Source: Moniliophthora roreri (lineage: Eukaryota > Basidiomycota > Agaricomycetes > Agaricales > Marasmiaceae). Taken from it: a stretch of DNA of 64,000 nt. Position 1 is the stretch's first letter. The number at the start of each line of letters is the position of its first letter. Shown here piece by piece: positions 1 to 11,444 of this stretch. The translations under genes and the position numbers were made by a program. Below the pieces are notes generated by a model. It saw only the letters and a list, made by a program, of their open reading frames with translations, did no database searches and was not told where the DNA came from. The DNA lies in contig LATX02000001.1 of the NCBI GenBank assembly GCA_001466705.2, forward strand, positions 3,141,326-3,205,325, given 5' to 3'.

Positions 1-2
1 CT

Positions 3-2071
3 GGTTATCACGGTGAAAACCAGGACCCCAGCTTCCTGTTCGAACAAGCTAAGCAGATAGGTTAGCCACGACGATCACCTCTGTTCGTTGACTGATTCCT
101 TCGAAGGCTTTCCGGTTCTTATCAAAGCTGTTCACGGGGGTGGTGGCAAGGGCATGCGTATCGTTACCGAACCGACAGCTGAAGCCTTCCATGAAGCACT
201 CACATCTGCTAAACGCGAATCCGTCAAATCTTTCGGTAATGATACCGTACTCGTCGAGAAGTATATCCAGAGACCGAGACATGTGGAGGTGCAGGTTTTT
301 GCTGATTCATTAGGAGGTGTTGTGAGTCTTTGGGAAAGGGATTGTTCGGTTCAGAGAAGAAATCAGAAGATCATTGAAGAGGTAATGTCTCTGACCATCG
401 AAGTGCTATCAATGTGCTTACGCGCCATAGGCACCTGCACCTGGACTGTCAATGGAGCTTCGGGCGGATTTGAGCTCCAGGGCTGTGGCTGCTGCGAAAG
501 CAGTGAACTACGTCGGTGCAGGGACAGTGGAGTTTATTTTTAACAACGATACTCAGGACTTCTATTTCATGGAGATGTACATTTAGCTGCCTATCCTTTT
601 CTACTCCGTATTGACACATTGTCACAGGAATACACGATTGCAAGTGGAACATCCAGTCACGGAAATGGTGACAGGCCTGGATCTTGTAGAGTGGCAGTTG
701 GATGTAAGTCTGAGCTGTGTTACTGGACGTTTTTGGACCGACTTACATCAATCCACAGGTTGCAGCTGGGAATCCTCTTTCTCTCGACCAATCTTCCATT
801 CCTCTGGTAGGCCATGCGTTTGAAGCCCGCATCTACGCTGAAAACCCGCGGAATAACTTCCTACCCGACTCTGGTCCTCTACTATACCTCTCTACACCCT
901 CACCAACACTTACCTTTGCGTCCTCATATGCCAACTCCCCCAGTATCATTACTGAGTCACATCCGCCGGAAGCCTTTGTTCCTGCTCTCGCTTCTCACAG
1001 TGCTGAAGTGACGCCTTCTGTTCGCCTTGAACAAGGTTTTGGTCAGGGCTCCCAGATCGGTGTCTTCTATGATCCCATGATCGCGAAGCTGATTGTTCAC
1101 GGGAAAGACAGGACTGAAGCACTCAGAATGCTGAGGAAGGCATTAGATGACTATCATATCGTCGGCGTTTCGACGAATATTGAGTTCTTACGGACCTTGG
1201 CAGGTCACTCAGCGTTTGTGGATGGAGAGGTGGAGACTGGGTTCATTTCTGTAAGTGTTATAACCTTCACGAACATGTGATAGACTGATCCGAAGACATA
1301 TGACAGAAACATTTCGACCAGCTCTTTCCAGCTATCGAGGTGCCTGATCTTGAGGTTCTCGCCCAGGCAGCACTATTTATCGCATTAAGGGACCACCCTA
1401 ACCCAGCAGCGATATCCTCCGATGCACAATCTCCGTGGACGTCTCTCGTATCCCGCCGCTTCGGCGGTGATAATTATGAACGAGTTGTTCTCCTACAAGA
1501 CGACACTGTCACCGCAAACGAACCTATCTCTGTTTCCATTAAATCAACAACACATGGGATTTTCGATATCGAAGTAAAGACTCCTACCAGGATAGCACAC
1601 TTCCACTCAGTGCCTGCTCAATTAACATCGCCGCAGAAACTGTCAACAACGCTAAATGACAAACTTTGCAATGTCACCGTAGTCTCCCAGCCTCCTCCAC
1701 CATCACTGCCTGCGTCCGCCTCGCATCATAGTATGGAGCGTCTACACATATTCAACGAGGGACACAAAACCACATTGGTGCTACCGACACCCAACTGGCT
1801 TCTGTCTCTCGGCGGTGATGTGCTGAACGCGGCCCAGGCGAAGGGAGTGTTGAAGGCACCGATGCCGAGCTTGGTCGTCGAGGTAAAGGTGAGGGTGGGA
1901 GATAAGGTGGAGAAGGGACAGAGCGTTGTGGTCCTGGAGAGTATGAAGACGGAAACCGTACTGAGGGCCGGCGCGTCTGGTGTGGTGAAGGCTGTCGGCT
2001 GCAAGAATGGGGAGATGGTTGAGGAGGGTAAAGAATTGGTTGATATCGAGATAGAAGGAGAGGGTGTGTGA
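3..2071 (+). CDS. mccA: Methylcrotonoyl-CoA carboxylase alpha (biotin-containing) subunit, 5' end outside the window
   Basis: This is the ATP- and biotin-dependent subunit of mitochondrial 3-methylcrotonoyl-CoA carboxylase, which acts in leucine breakdown. Six exons join in frame: 3-60, 107-381, 431-576, 628-703, 759-1250 and 1307-2071, giving about 603 residues; the first hundred or so are off the left edge. The sequence enters at GYHGENQ, a MCC-type biotin carboxylase motif. The ATP-grasp glycine loop ([12 protein letters not shown]), RNQKIIEE, the [10 protein letters not shown] block and the biotin carboxylase C-terminal domain ([13 protein letters not shown]) follow. The C-terminal biotinyl domain carries the lysine in ESMKTE, where A/V-M-K-M is more usual. 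Pyruvate or acetyl-CoA carboxylase is unlikely because no carboxyltransferase domain follows. Family call is firm; the assignment to MCC rests on the GYHGE motif and overall layout. Confidence 0.93.
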
Positions 2072-3136
2072 TCCAGAGGTATGGGTTGATGGAGGATGCG
2101 TGAATGGTTGTCTATTACACTCTAGATAAAGTTTACAGTTTCCCTATCATCTATACTCTACCTAACCGTTTGTATAGGGAATGTATTATGTTCGCAACTT
2201 GCAACCAAAGTTCCAGCAGTCGTCTGTTCAAATACCTTGAAGCGCGTTACGAGGAACACCGTACTTCAATCTCAGAGGCCCGACTCGCAGAGAGCCGCTT
2301 TTTGGAAGCCCGAATGCTTGCTCAGGCCTGGATATTATCCCGTACATTTATCGGTAGCTGACTGCAGTGTCGTGTCGTCGAATGTCAGTTGCCACTGATT
2401 ACTATAGTACGGGGCAAGTGACTGCTTTACGTAGATGCCATTTCCCAGCTATCTCAGCGATTGCGAGTAGGCCCTTTGATGTGTCCCACTCCACAACGTC
2501 TGCTTCAGGGTAAAGCGTTGGCACCAGGCCCCGAGCGTGTGCAAACCCTAGTCTCAGATTCAACACCAAATGACTGAGCTCCCTTTATGGAATGGCTGGA
2601 ACCCCTTACACTCAGAACGACTCGACGATCCAGACCCAGCTCCAAACTACAATGGGGCATCGGAGCGCTTGGTCATCCAAAGGAGTGGTCAATGACAAGG
2701 GCGTTACGCGTTACAGCTGACTTCCCGACATTCTAGAAATAATCAAAATCTTAATCCTAAGTTATTGATAGTTGAGAATATTAAGATAGACTTCGGAAGA
2801 TTGAAACACAGGGCATGAATCCTAATAAGTTTATTCTCCTCCCAAGTAGCAGCTCGACAGAATCATAAAGATTCAACCCGATCTTTCCCTGACGAGGCTG
2901 TCGCGCAAAACGGAACATAGACAAATTGAAGGCTGATTTGATGGGGGAAGGAACGACCGCCTACCAGAGTATAATGCTCCGTTTGGACGCCTGGTGCCTT
3001 GACGATTGGAAATTACTTAGTATAGTCTTTCCAACTATAGTGTTTCCAACCATGACGAATCAGCAGGGAGCCTAGTATTTGCAGGCGGATCACTTTCCCA
3101 GCACCGAATACTTTAGGTATCTGGTGGCGCTCTAGC
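2072..3136. other. Intergenic stretch, no gene recognised
   Basis: The stretch runs from the carboxylase stop to the BTB gene region. An 85-codon open frame at 2104-2361 has no recognisable motif and is probably chance. I see no RNA gene, long repeat or mobile-element protein. Confidence 0.5.
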
Positions 3137-3499
3137 GTGCCCATTGGAAACGATGAGGAGGCGTTGAATCATGATAATTGCTGGTGGGAAGGCGGAGACT
3201 TTGTACCTGCCAAAGAGGATGCCCCGAGGCATTCTCACATCAAGTTTGCTTGTGCTTTTGCACCGTTTGTATCGACGGACTCTATATTTTCGCGCTCAAA
3301 CGACGCTGACGACACATCGAACGTCAATCCACCAGAAAACTGGTCAGACACGGAACTGCCAATGGAACCGTCGAATACATTTAAGGAGACTGCTGTCGCA
3401 CCGTAAGCACATTCCCTCATTCTTCTCCCCGCGAATTAACATGCGGCGTAGACCTTCCATCGCATCGGCGTCTTCCAACACCCCACAGATAGATACGGT

Positions 3500-4563
3500 A
3501 TGTCGAATCACTATCCCATTGTTGGATTGTTGAATGCGATGATTGTCGATTCCAAATCCTTGGGCTCGATACCAACAAAGGCGGTTTATACACCACCAGT
3601 TCTTGATGCAATGCAGATGACGGAGAGACAGGAGTATGAGGACCACAGGACGATGTCCATATCACCGTTGTTTGGTCCAGACAGTTCGCAGTCCACATCT
3701 CGACCGCCATCCGACGTGATTATCGTCTCCACGGACAAAGTCGTGTTTTATGCCGATGAATACACCCTATTCAACGCCTCGAATAATCGGTTCAACGATC
3801 TCTTCCCACTTCAGACCAAAGACAAGCGCCATCGGATCCTCTTTCTGCAGGAAATCAATTCGTCGGAGATGCAAGTCTTCTTACAGTCCATCTACAATGT
3901 TGCCAGCACCGATGTACCGGACTTTGCAATACTCACCCAAGGAATCGCATGGCTTCCCAAATACGGCATTGAAGTGAAGACCTTGGTCCAGCCCCACACG
4001 AGCATCTTTGACTGTTTTTTATCGCATGCTCCTGTTTATCCGCTTGAAGTGTACACGTGTGCTGCGAAGTACGATTTGCATGACTTGGCCGTGCAGGTTT
4101 CACCCTATTTGTTGAGAGTAGAGCCGAGCAACGTTACTGAGGAAATGGCCGAGAGGATGGGGTCGAGGTACCTGTGGAAATATGTTTCGTTGCATTCGAG
4201 GCGTGTGGAGGTGTTGAAACGATTGTTGGTGAAGGGGCCAGACCTGCACGATATTACCAAAGATTGTGGGTTCCGGAAACAGAGAGAGTTGAGGGCAAAA
4301 TGGAACCTTGGGGTGGCGCAATTAGTATTCGTCCTGAAAGCAGGTGAGGCTTCGGGTTTGCAAACTTGACTAACACTAATGGGTTCCTCCTCCTAGATAC
4401 CACGACGACTGCTATTCGAGAGCAAATCCTAGAAACAACAGAGGACATCAGCTGTGAAGAGTGTCTTAAAGCGAGAGACACTCGCCTAAATGCCATTCTC
4501 CAAGAATGGTCAATGTCTAGTGTGAGCACAATCTATGATCTCTCCCCTCAACTCTCAACCTGA
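3500..4563 (+). CDS. BTB/POZ domain protein (Agaricomycete family)
   Basis: The BTB fold is visible from about residue 73: PPSDVIIVSTDKVVFYAD, then LFNASNNRFNDLF, LQEINSSEMQVFLQSIYN and YPLEVYTCAAKYDLHDLA. The C-terminal tail has the C-E-E-C...W pattern (SCEECLKARDTRLNAILQEW) common in basidiomycete BTB expansions. BTB domains mediate dimerisation and often recruit cullin-3, but no partner can be inferred here. One intron is clear (4344-4396, phase 1, GTGAGG...CTAG). The start is uncertain. The ATG at 3500 is in frame, but an open stretch at 3137-3402 ending in a good donor (GTAAGC at 3403) may be an upstream exon. A second, distant BTB gene lies at 14,876-16,063 on the other strand. Confidence 0.75.
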
Positions 4564-6829
4564 TATTATGCTCTCTTTCGAAGCGAACCATATGAGATAG
4601 GCGATATTTCATCGGATTTCATCAGGGGTTGGAAATGAAAGCAGGCTTCTGGATCTTGCTGACGGGCTTTTCTATGCTTCCAGGTTGATATAATGTGGCA
4701 GGTATTGGCATTGTGATTAAAACATATCCTTCCGACAAGAGTTGAGAACGATAGTCTAGGGCCCGGTTCAGGAGGTAAATGCACACTGTGGAACGGTAAT
4801 CCTAGTTCTCTCACCCTGCCAAGTTTCCTTTCGAATTGTTCTGGGGAAAAGAACCATCATTTCTACAGAAGAAAGACAAACGGAAGTATGTTGGAGGGTA
4901 GTGCTAGACGGCGTGAGAGTAATTGTATCGTGACCGTCCTCCTCATCCATTGACAGTTGTCCATCCACCCAAACTACCAAGCCAACGACTACATTCGCAC
5001 CCTTTCTTCCTTTCAGCTCTTCGAATCATGCGGAGAATGGTGTCACCATGAAGGAAGGAAGAGGATCGGAACAAGCTCCACATCATTCAGGGTGGTCCCC
5101 ATGTTGTAGAAAGGGAGGAATATAGCCTGGTCGAGGTGAGCATATATGGAGAGAGAGTTCTTTTGTTACTTTGCAGTGTCTTACCCCTTCTCTGTAGCGA
5201 AAGAAATGGATCGTTGGTGCGGGGTTCGAGGAATAATCTGTAGCGCTTTGAAATTCACTGAATTCATCTTCCGACTTCCAGGGATGGCTGATGTCGACAT
5301 ACTTGCAAGGAATATTTCAAGCCAACCCGTTTCACAAGGCCAAGATTCCAGTTTCCACAAACGCCAGGGTTCTCTGAATCTTGGATGTTTTACCTGGGAA
5401 TCAGGCGGCCACCGAAACCAACGAGCAGTGAAATTTTCTTCTGTGGTGTGGATAGAATCAGATTTCCGTTCAGGAAGCGTTGGGTTCTCGGGTTCCCGCC
5501 CAATCCGACCCCAGAGAGGGCGCCAAAGTTGGTAGTCTTGGAGCCTGGCTCAAGATTTGTTGAATAGGAATTTTCCGTTCATTCGTCTATCGTTCGAGTC
5601 AGAGAATATGACCGTGTTATCCTGACGGTGAAGATCCGAGGAAATTAAAACATTTTTTCCATTCCCTATTCTCCTGGGTTAACCGTGTACGCGACTAGGC
5701 GGCAGTGATGATTGCTCTGACGTTGCACCGGAGTTCCCGCCTCGTGGCATAGAAGGTGTCGGCATTGGGCCGCGCCGGCGCATGCATGCATTGGGGCGAG
5801 ATGCTCTAAGCAGATGACTAGTCAGCCCCATAGGTTACGGCGAAAACTGATGATTACTACCCAAATGGGGAAACAATCACGTGCCTCTCCGAGAGCCTCT
5901 CTGTTCCTTGTCGTACTGTACCATCTTGACCGTTGCTGTCCAATTTTTACTTCATTGTGTACCTTCTTTCATTGGGTATCAAATATGTAAGTATATAATA
6001 TATGTCTAAGAGTAACTGCAAGATAATAAACATAAAACTACTGTCAAAAGCCCAAGAAAAAAACCCAAATTGTCAAGATAATCTAGTACTTCACCCAAAG
6101 CCCATGTAACTGTGACAGTTATCTTCCCATGCCTCACCACACTCTTATATAGACCTCTCATCATCTTATGTAGCATTCTTCTTCTCTTAACATCATCTGT
6201 ACCACTAGCTAGCATCATCTTGAATATGACACTATGTTCCTCAGACATCATGTCCCCCATTACACTTTTTTTTTTCTGTCATTTGTATTGTATCTTCCAA
6301 CTTCTTGATTATGTGAGTACTACTTTCTCTCTATCTTTCACATTCCCAGTTCCTTCCACCTTTTTTTGAACTCTATGAGACCTTTTCTATCTTTTTCAAG
6401 CAACACCGTTTACTCGCCTAGGTGTGTTTCTGAGCTTATGCACGATGTTTGGTCTAGTCAACATATAGGGTTGACAACTTTCTTGTGTCTCGCCCTTGGT
6501 ATTCTCATGTTATTTACTCTCTAACCCACACCTACATCGTAATTGATCTGCCTTGGGTTGTCATAACCGTGGTTTGAGCCGTTGCTTGCCCTTCCGCTCC
6601 CTGTTCCCTGCACTACTTGTGTGGCTTATAACCTCCTGGATCTCTGTTTCCTGTGCCATCAGTGTGGCTATAAAGCTGATTAGCTCTTCCAGTTAGACAT
6701 ATCTTGCTTCCTGAATCTATCTTTCTGTCCATTGTGGCTTCCTCTTTGAAACCAAAATCAATAGCAGTTTCCAAACCCTCACCTCCCAAAGCTTCACATG
6801 TCAATACCCACTCCTCCTCATGAGTTCAG
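4564..6829. other. Intergenic stretch, change from CpG-containing to CpG-poor DNA near 5,990
   Basis: No gene is supported. Open frames at 5146-5535 and on the minus strand at 4768-4980 lack motifs. From about 5,990 the DNA becomes T-rich on the plus strand and nearly free of CG dinucleotides, as in the gag-like ORF that follows. The stretch from 5,990 to 6,829 may therefore be the 5' part (LTR or leader) of that element. I could not find a matching LTR partner. Confidence 0.4.
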
Positions 6830-7861
6830 TTGAATGCTGACTCTGACACTCTCAACACTGTGATTGAATCACCACTGCAACGTCCTAACATGGATATCAC
6901 CCAGACTCCTTCTCCCAGACACTCACCTTTGAGCCCTTCCACTGCTCTTCCTGAGCCTGTTTCCCCTTCATCGTCATCAGACTCTTCATCTGACTCCTCT
7001 GTCAAGCCTACTATAGCTCCATCTGCTGAGTTTGTGGACAATGGCTACAACAAGCTTCCAACTGTCAATGCTGAACACATCTCACTCAAGACATTTGGTC
7101 ATGCCACTGTCCTTGTCAAGTCATATCTTAAGCACAAGTGCATTACAGACGATTACAAGCACAAATCTGCATTTCTGTCTATATTTCAGAGCATCTGGCT
7201 TTCCAGCATGCTCATGGCAACTTGAGACAAGCTCATGGAAAAGGAGTGGAAGCCAAATGATCCCTCCTTCCTGACATTGTTAAAGGAGTCCATTATTAGC
7301 ATTGATTGGGATGATGAGGCAGGTGCTCACCTTGCATCCTTGAAACAGAGTGACACTCTCTTTCTGGACTACTGGGCTTTATTGAAGGCTCTCAATGCTT
7401 TGCTTAAGGGCACTCATTACTACTTGAGTGATGAGGGCCTCAAGGTCCATGCACAACTCAATATTGCTGAGCCATATTGTGCTTACTTGAAGGACAAACA
7501 AGTTTCACCTGCCTTGACCTGCTCTCAGTGGGCTCAGAAAGCAATGGAACATGACAGTGCATTCTGTGCATGGGATTCCCTCCAGAAAGCTTCAGCGAAG
7601 GTACATTTCAATGCACTTATCAAGGATCTCAAGGCCAAATGTAGCCCTCTATCTTCTGCTTCGACCTTCAACTCCAAGACTCATGGCACAAAACTGCCTT
7701 CCAATATGTCTTCATCTTCCTCTCAGAATTCATCCAGTCCCTATGTATGTGGGCTGCTGACTGATGCTGAATGTGCAGTACTGCATGAACACCAGGGCTG
7801 CTTCAAGTGTCATGACTTCTATTTAGATCATTGGAAAATGAAGGCTGGATGGAGACCTTGA
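6830..7861 (+). pseudogene. Decayed retrotransposon gag-like ORF
   Basis: One reading frame runs from 6830 to 7861, broken by a TGA at 7223-7225. It has a Ser/Pro-rich N-terminus (PSPRHSPLSPSTALPEPVS), a helical middle region as in fungal Ty3/gypsy Gag proteins (SIISIDWDDEAGAHLASLKQ), and a C-terminal zinc-knuckle remnant (LLTDAECAVLHEHQGCFKCH, then H about 7 residues on). No reverse transcriptase or integrase is visible downstream; the DNA passes directly into a decayed helicase on the other strand. CG dinucleotides are rare. The Gag call rests on the layout and knuckle, not on a search. Confidence 0.6.
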
Positions 7862-7952
7862 GTGTTTGATATGGTTTACAAAGGATGACTGATTCAAGGT
7901 CAGAAAGGAAATGATGTGTCATTGTGGCAGTCTGAATGAGCCAAGGTATCTG

Positions 7953-8880
7953 TCAGAGTCGGATCTGTATGATTTTCAAGTTTCCATATGCCTCGCAGAA
8001 AGCCTTTTGATATCTGAAATGCAGTATGCCTGCAGTTGACACCATATGACCTTTGTCCACCACCACAAGCGATATCCTAGACATAAACTGACGCTCCTCC
8101 ATTAGCTCTCCAAACTGTGTCAGCATCTGTTTGCCCTTCTGTCTGAAGAATTGCTCCACTGTGACAATGACAATCTCAGCTGTTCCTGACTGCTTCATTG
8201 TAATGTGGTGCAAAATTCTGATCCCACCATTCCCTATTCCAAGGCATATCCTGATTGATAACAACTGCTTGAAGGCCATAGTCATTCAATATGTCATCCT
8301 TCTAATTTCCAATAATCATTTTTAGAGAAGAAGTTGCATGAGTATGTAAATAACATACTATTGAGTACTGCAGTCTTTTCAATGGAATGATGATAATAGT
8401 GATGTCGCTATTGGTCTTGATCATCTGTGAGAGGATCGAGGTGAGTGTCTTCCTGGATCCCATTGGAGCTATCAGAAGAACATCTTGGTAGTTGCGCTGT
8501 GGGCTAGTCGATGAGACTGAGATAGCCACTTTGAGTTGAATTTCTCAAGGCACTTGCTTCTTCTGAGTGCAGAACCAATATGCAAGGCACATTGTTAGGG
8601 TGAGAGACTAATCATTTGGGGAAAGGGTGTCAATATATGGCCAGGGAACAGGTTTTTCATTAGCAGATATGTGATCAATCACAAGTCTGTGGAGGACCTC
8701 TGACTTCAATGATGCGAGCACCTGTAAAAATTGGCGGCACTGGGTTACAATTGGTTCTGACAGCATGCTGTTTGCAATATCCATGATTTGGCCACAATGC
8801 AAGGACAGAGTAGGGAGTAAAAATGCTCTATTTGGTCGTAGCGACATAATTGTCGAAGAGAAAAATCTGAGCGGAAGCAA
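7953..8880 (-). pseudogene. Decayed RecQ-like DEAD/DEAH helicase fragment
   Basis: Read right to left, an open stretch from 8880 is broken by in-frame TAG (about 8608) and TGA (about 8548) and contains QRNYQDVLLIAPMGSRKTLT, a Walker A motif whose expected TGSGKT reads MGSRKT. A frameshift near 8290 leads to 8285-7953, with GTAEIVIVTVEQFFRQKG and VVVDKGHMVSTAG, where motif II DEGH/DEAH reads DKGH. The order of motifs Ia, II and the following FRYQ segment matches the N-terminal lobe of RecQ-like helicases, which are often mobile or subtelomeric in fungi. The second RecA lobe is missing. Both motif changes (Gly to Arg, Glu to Lys) are G-to-A on the coding strand, like the decay elsewhere in the CpG-poor DNA. 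Confidence 0.7.
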
Positions 8881-9267
8881 AATGCTTCCTCCAGATTTAG
8901 GGTCTGATCACCTTCCTTATAAGGTTTTCCTAAAGTTCCCATGTCACCCAAAAGGGAACGCTCGATCATAGTGTAAGCCCTGCCAATTTTAAACTCAGAT
9001 TTGCAGGCCTAATTATCATTATGCGTTACGCGTAGCCGTAATAACTTTCTCACAATTCAAACACCGTCATCTGGACCGCCTCGACGTCGTCGTACACATC
9101 GCTACGATGCTTATCAGTATTGGACGGGTTGTTTGTTATGTCAATCCTACACTCTTTCTGGACAGCATATAGGTGCGCTGAATAGTCTCCTCACATTCCT
9201 ATATCGTGCTGAACTTCGTAGGTTGAATTACGCAGTCGTATCACTTCTCTACTTTTCACGTCAAACC

Positions 9268-10603
9268 ATGGCCGGGGCCGAAGATATTGGATTCCTGTAC
9301 GACAGGAATACCGACCTACTGGACGGAACGTTCATCGCTGCAGGTCTGTTTGGCATCAGAAACCTGGCCGCATTTTTGGAAGAAAATCCAACCGTCGTAC
9401 CCGTCCATGTTCTTCTGTCCGACACCAGCCTCGCAGAAATTGAATCTGACTTTGGATATCTCCCCTTGCCACCGCTTCCACCGAACTCCCAAGAATCATG
9501 GTGTATAGATTACGACTACCGATTTGATTACCCATCGACTCCTGGACGTCTTGACATTGACGTGCCAGACGAGGAAGAAGACATCCTTTCCCATAACCGG
9601 AAGCTCCGTCGTAGGATTGGGCGCGCAGTCAGAGATCTCCCTGATTCTATCCAGCGAATTCTGGATCGTATCTCTCCAACCGTCGAAACATTTTCGTTTT
9701 TGCTCTACGTTTCACCGGTTTACGAGCACGAATTGGGAGGGGGCTCACTAGATTGGAACAGACTGTTCTTCAATGAATGCCAGGAGGTGGGTGGATCTCC
9801 AAGTCAGAGATACCGATTTCCCCGCCTTAAGGCACTCACACTGCGCAACTCTGTACGACTCAACAAGATGCGGATATTTGACGACGTGGATCTCCTTTCA
9901 GGGCACCCTTTGTTTCCCAGTGTAACTCACCTCCACTTCATACACGAACGCCATATCTCGCCTTCATTCGAGGAGCTACACATACTTATGCCTTCACTCA
10001 CGCATGTTCGCTTCACTGGAACGAAGCCTCGATTACGGTCGGAACAATTGCCTTACCCAGATCCTGCAGGTTTGCGAAATTGGTTGCCCCAGTATTGGTA
10101 TGACGGTATTCTGAACGGTTTGAGCGTATCTCTTCCTGAACGGATGAGGTAAGAATACGATACCTCGACTGCAAGCTGTTAACTGATTGATTTGACAGTC
10201 TGGTACCAGAAAACCTGACGGTCATTATTCACCCTGACTTTGACACCATGCTCGATGGTGATTATGGGTGCGAGCGTGAAGAGTACGACTCCGAGCTCAG
10301 GGAGTTGCACGAAATGCAGGATGTTCACCTCAGCTGGCCGATAGAGGAAGATTTCAGACGGTTTTCGAGCGTTTATCGGTTGTTTCCAGTAGATCGTGCT
10401 ATCGAGAATTTCAAGGCGTTTGCGGCGGGAGGCGAGGGTGATTGGGCGATACCTGATGTCAGTGAGGCTGATAAGCCTATTAAAGAGTGGTGGTGGTAAG
10501 TCGTTTCCGACTCCCTCTTTTGGAGTGACACACTTAATCTCTTTGTAGGAATGCCAGGAGGCTTTCGTTTCCAAGACGTCCGATCTCCGAAGTGGCGATT
10601 TGA
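9268..10603 (+). CDS. Uncharacterised basidiomycete protein, 410 aa
   Basis: Three exons (9268-10148, 10199-10495, 10549-10603) join in frame to 410 codons. I recognise no catalytic domain. It contains an acidic stretch followed by a basic one (DVPDEEEDILSHNRKLRRRI), then segments resembling the leucine-rich tails of F-box-like proteins (FPRLKALTLRNSVRLNKMRI and HPLFPSVTHLHFIHERHIS). It ends with WWWNARRLSFPRRPISEVAI. An upstream ATG at 9107 could be reached through a short intron (about 9174-9222, GTGCGC...GTAG), so the N-terminus may be longer. A broken paralogue lies at 17,560-18,630 on the same strand, which shows that this is a real gene family. Function unknown. Confidence 0.7.
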
Positions 10604-11444
10604 CTGTTTTTATCCTCGGGTTGCAATTTTATCAATATAAGGATTGTTTGTCAAACATTTTGACCTTCACACCTAGGAAGCCGACTAGAGTCAGGTTTTC
10701 GGCAGGATCATCAGAAAGTAATTGTCTAACTCTCTGGTAAGACCTGATAGTATAACATCACTGGGGTACCGAGAACAGCCGCGGGTATTCGCTAGAGTGT
10801 GCCATCATCATGCACCAACGCTTAGCATGCACCAACGCTTAGCGCTATAAAACATCATGCCCAGACTTACGTGTCGTCCCTAGTTGATTTTATCGCATTC
10901 ATACTTGCCGTCGAACTGTCTATCACTAGGTTCCACAGAGCCTAGTCTATCAGACACAGAGCTCAGGGCATGCAGCTTCCTGTCGCGCCTCTGCCGAAAA
11001 GATGACCTTGATACATCGAGTTGTAGATCCTGGGCTTCTCGGGACGCTGAGATCAGTTGCATATACGACAGTCCATCATGTTCCTATGCGACATAGCTCC
11101 ATTCGCATGCACTGAAGATCCCATATCGTCAGCGATGGCACCTTCAGTTATTTCTGGATCCTTCTACTCATTGTCAACTCTCCTCCTTCGTGCTCATCAT
11201 CTCACAGTAATGCACCTGCAGATCTACATAGAATGCACCTTGTGCTTGGGGCAAATAACCCGGGTCTATTTTTGCATTCCTGACAATTGTCATCATTGCC
11301 TCGAGGCACTCAACAGCTTCCAATCAACGCCATTGGCAACTTTTTCAGGCGCTTTTTATATGGACCTGATCCGAACCTGAACCTGAACCTGAACCGCCAG
11401 CTGTCACCGCCGTTTCCAGCTGCAGCGAGCCCAACTGCCCAAAA
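10604..11444. other. Upstream region of the CorA gene, no gene recognised
   Basis: The region holds a perfect 17-bp tandem pair (10809-10842) followed at once by TATAAAA (10846-10852). The remainder to the CorA ATG contains short open frames without motifs and a repeated GAACCT run (about 11374-11396). Confidence 0.5.
10809..10842. repeat. 17-bp perfect tandem duplication next to a TATA-like box
   Basis: The unit CATGCACCAACGCTTAG occurs twice without a gap (10809-10825, 10826-10842). TATAAAA follows four bases later. It could be a duplicated factor-binding site or chance slippage. Confidence 0.8.

Noticed and set aside
2104..2361. 85-codon open frame downstream of the carboxylase
   Set aside because: No motif, no intron structure, and close to the carboxylase 3' end; likely chance.
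5146..5535. 129-codon open frame
   Set aside because: No recognisable domain, odd composition, and no supporting splice sites or neighbours.
11374..11396. GAACCT repeats considered as telomere-like or CRISPR-like
   Set aside because: Too few units, no spacers, and not the fungal telomere unit; a simple local repeat in the 5' flank of the CorA gene.
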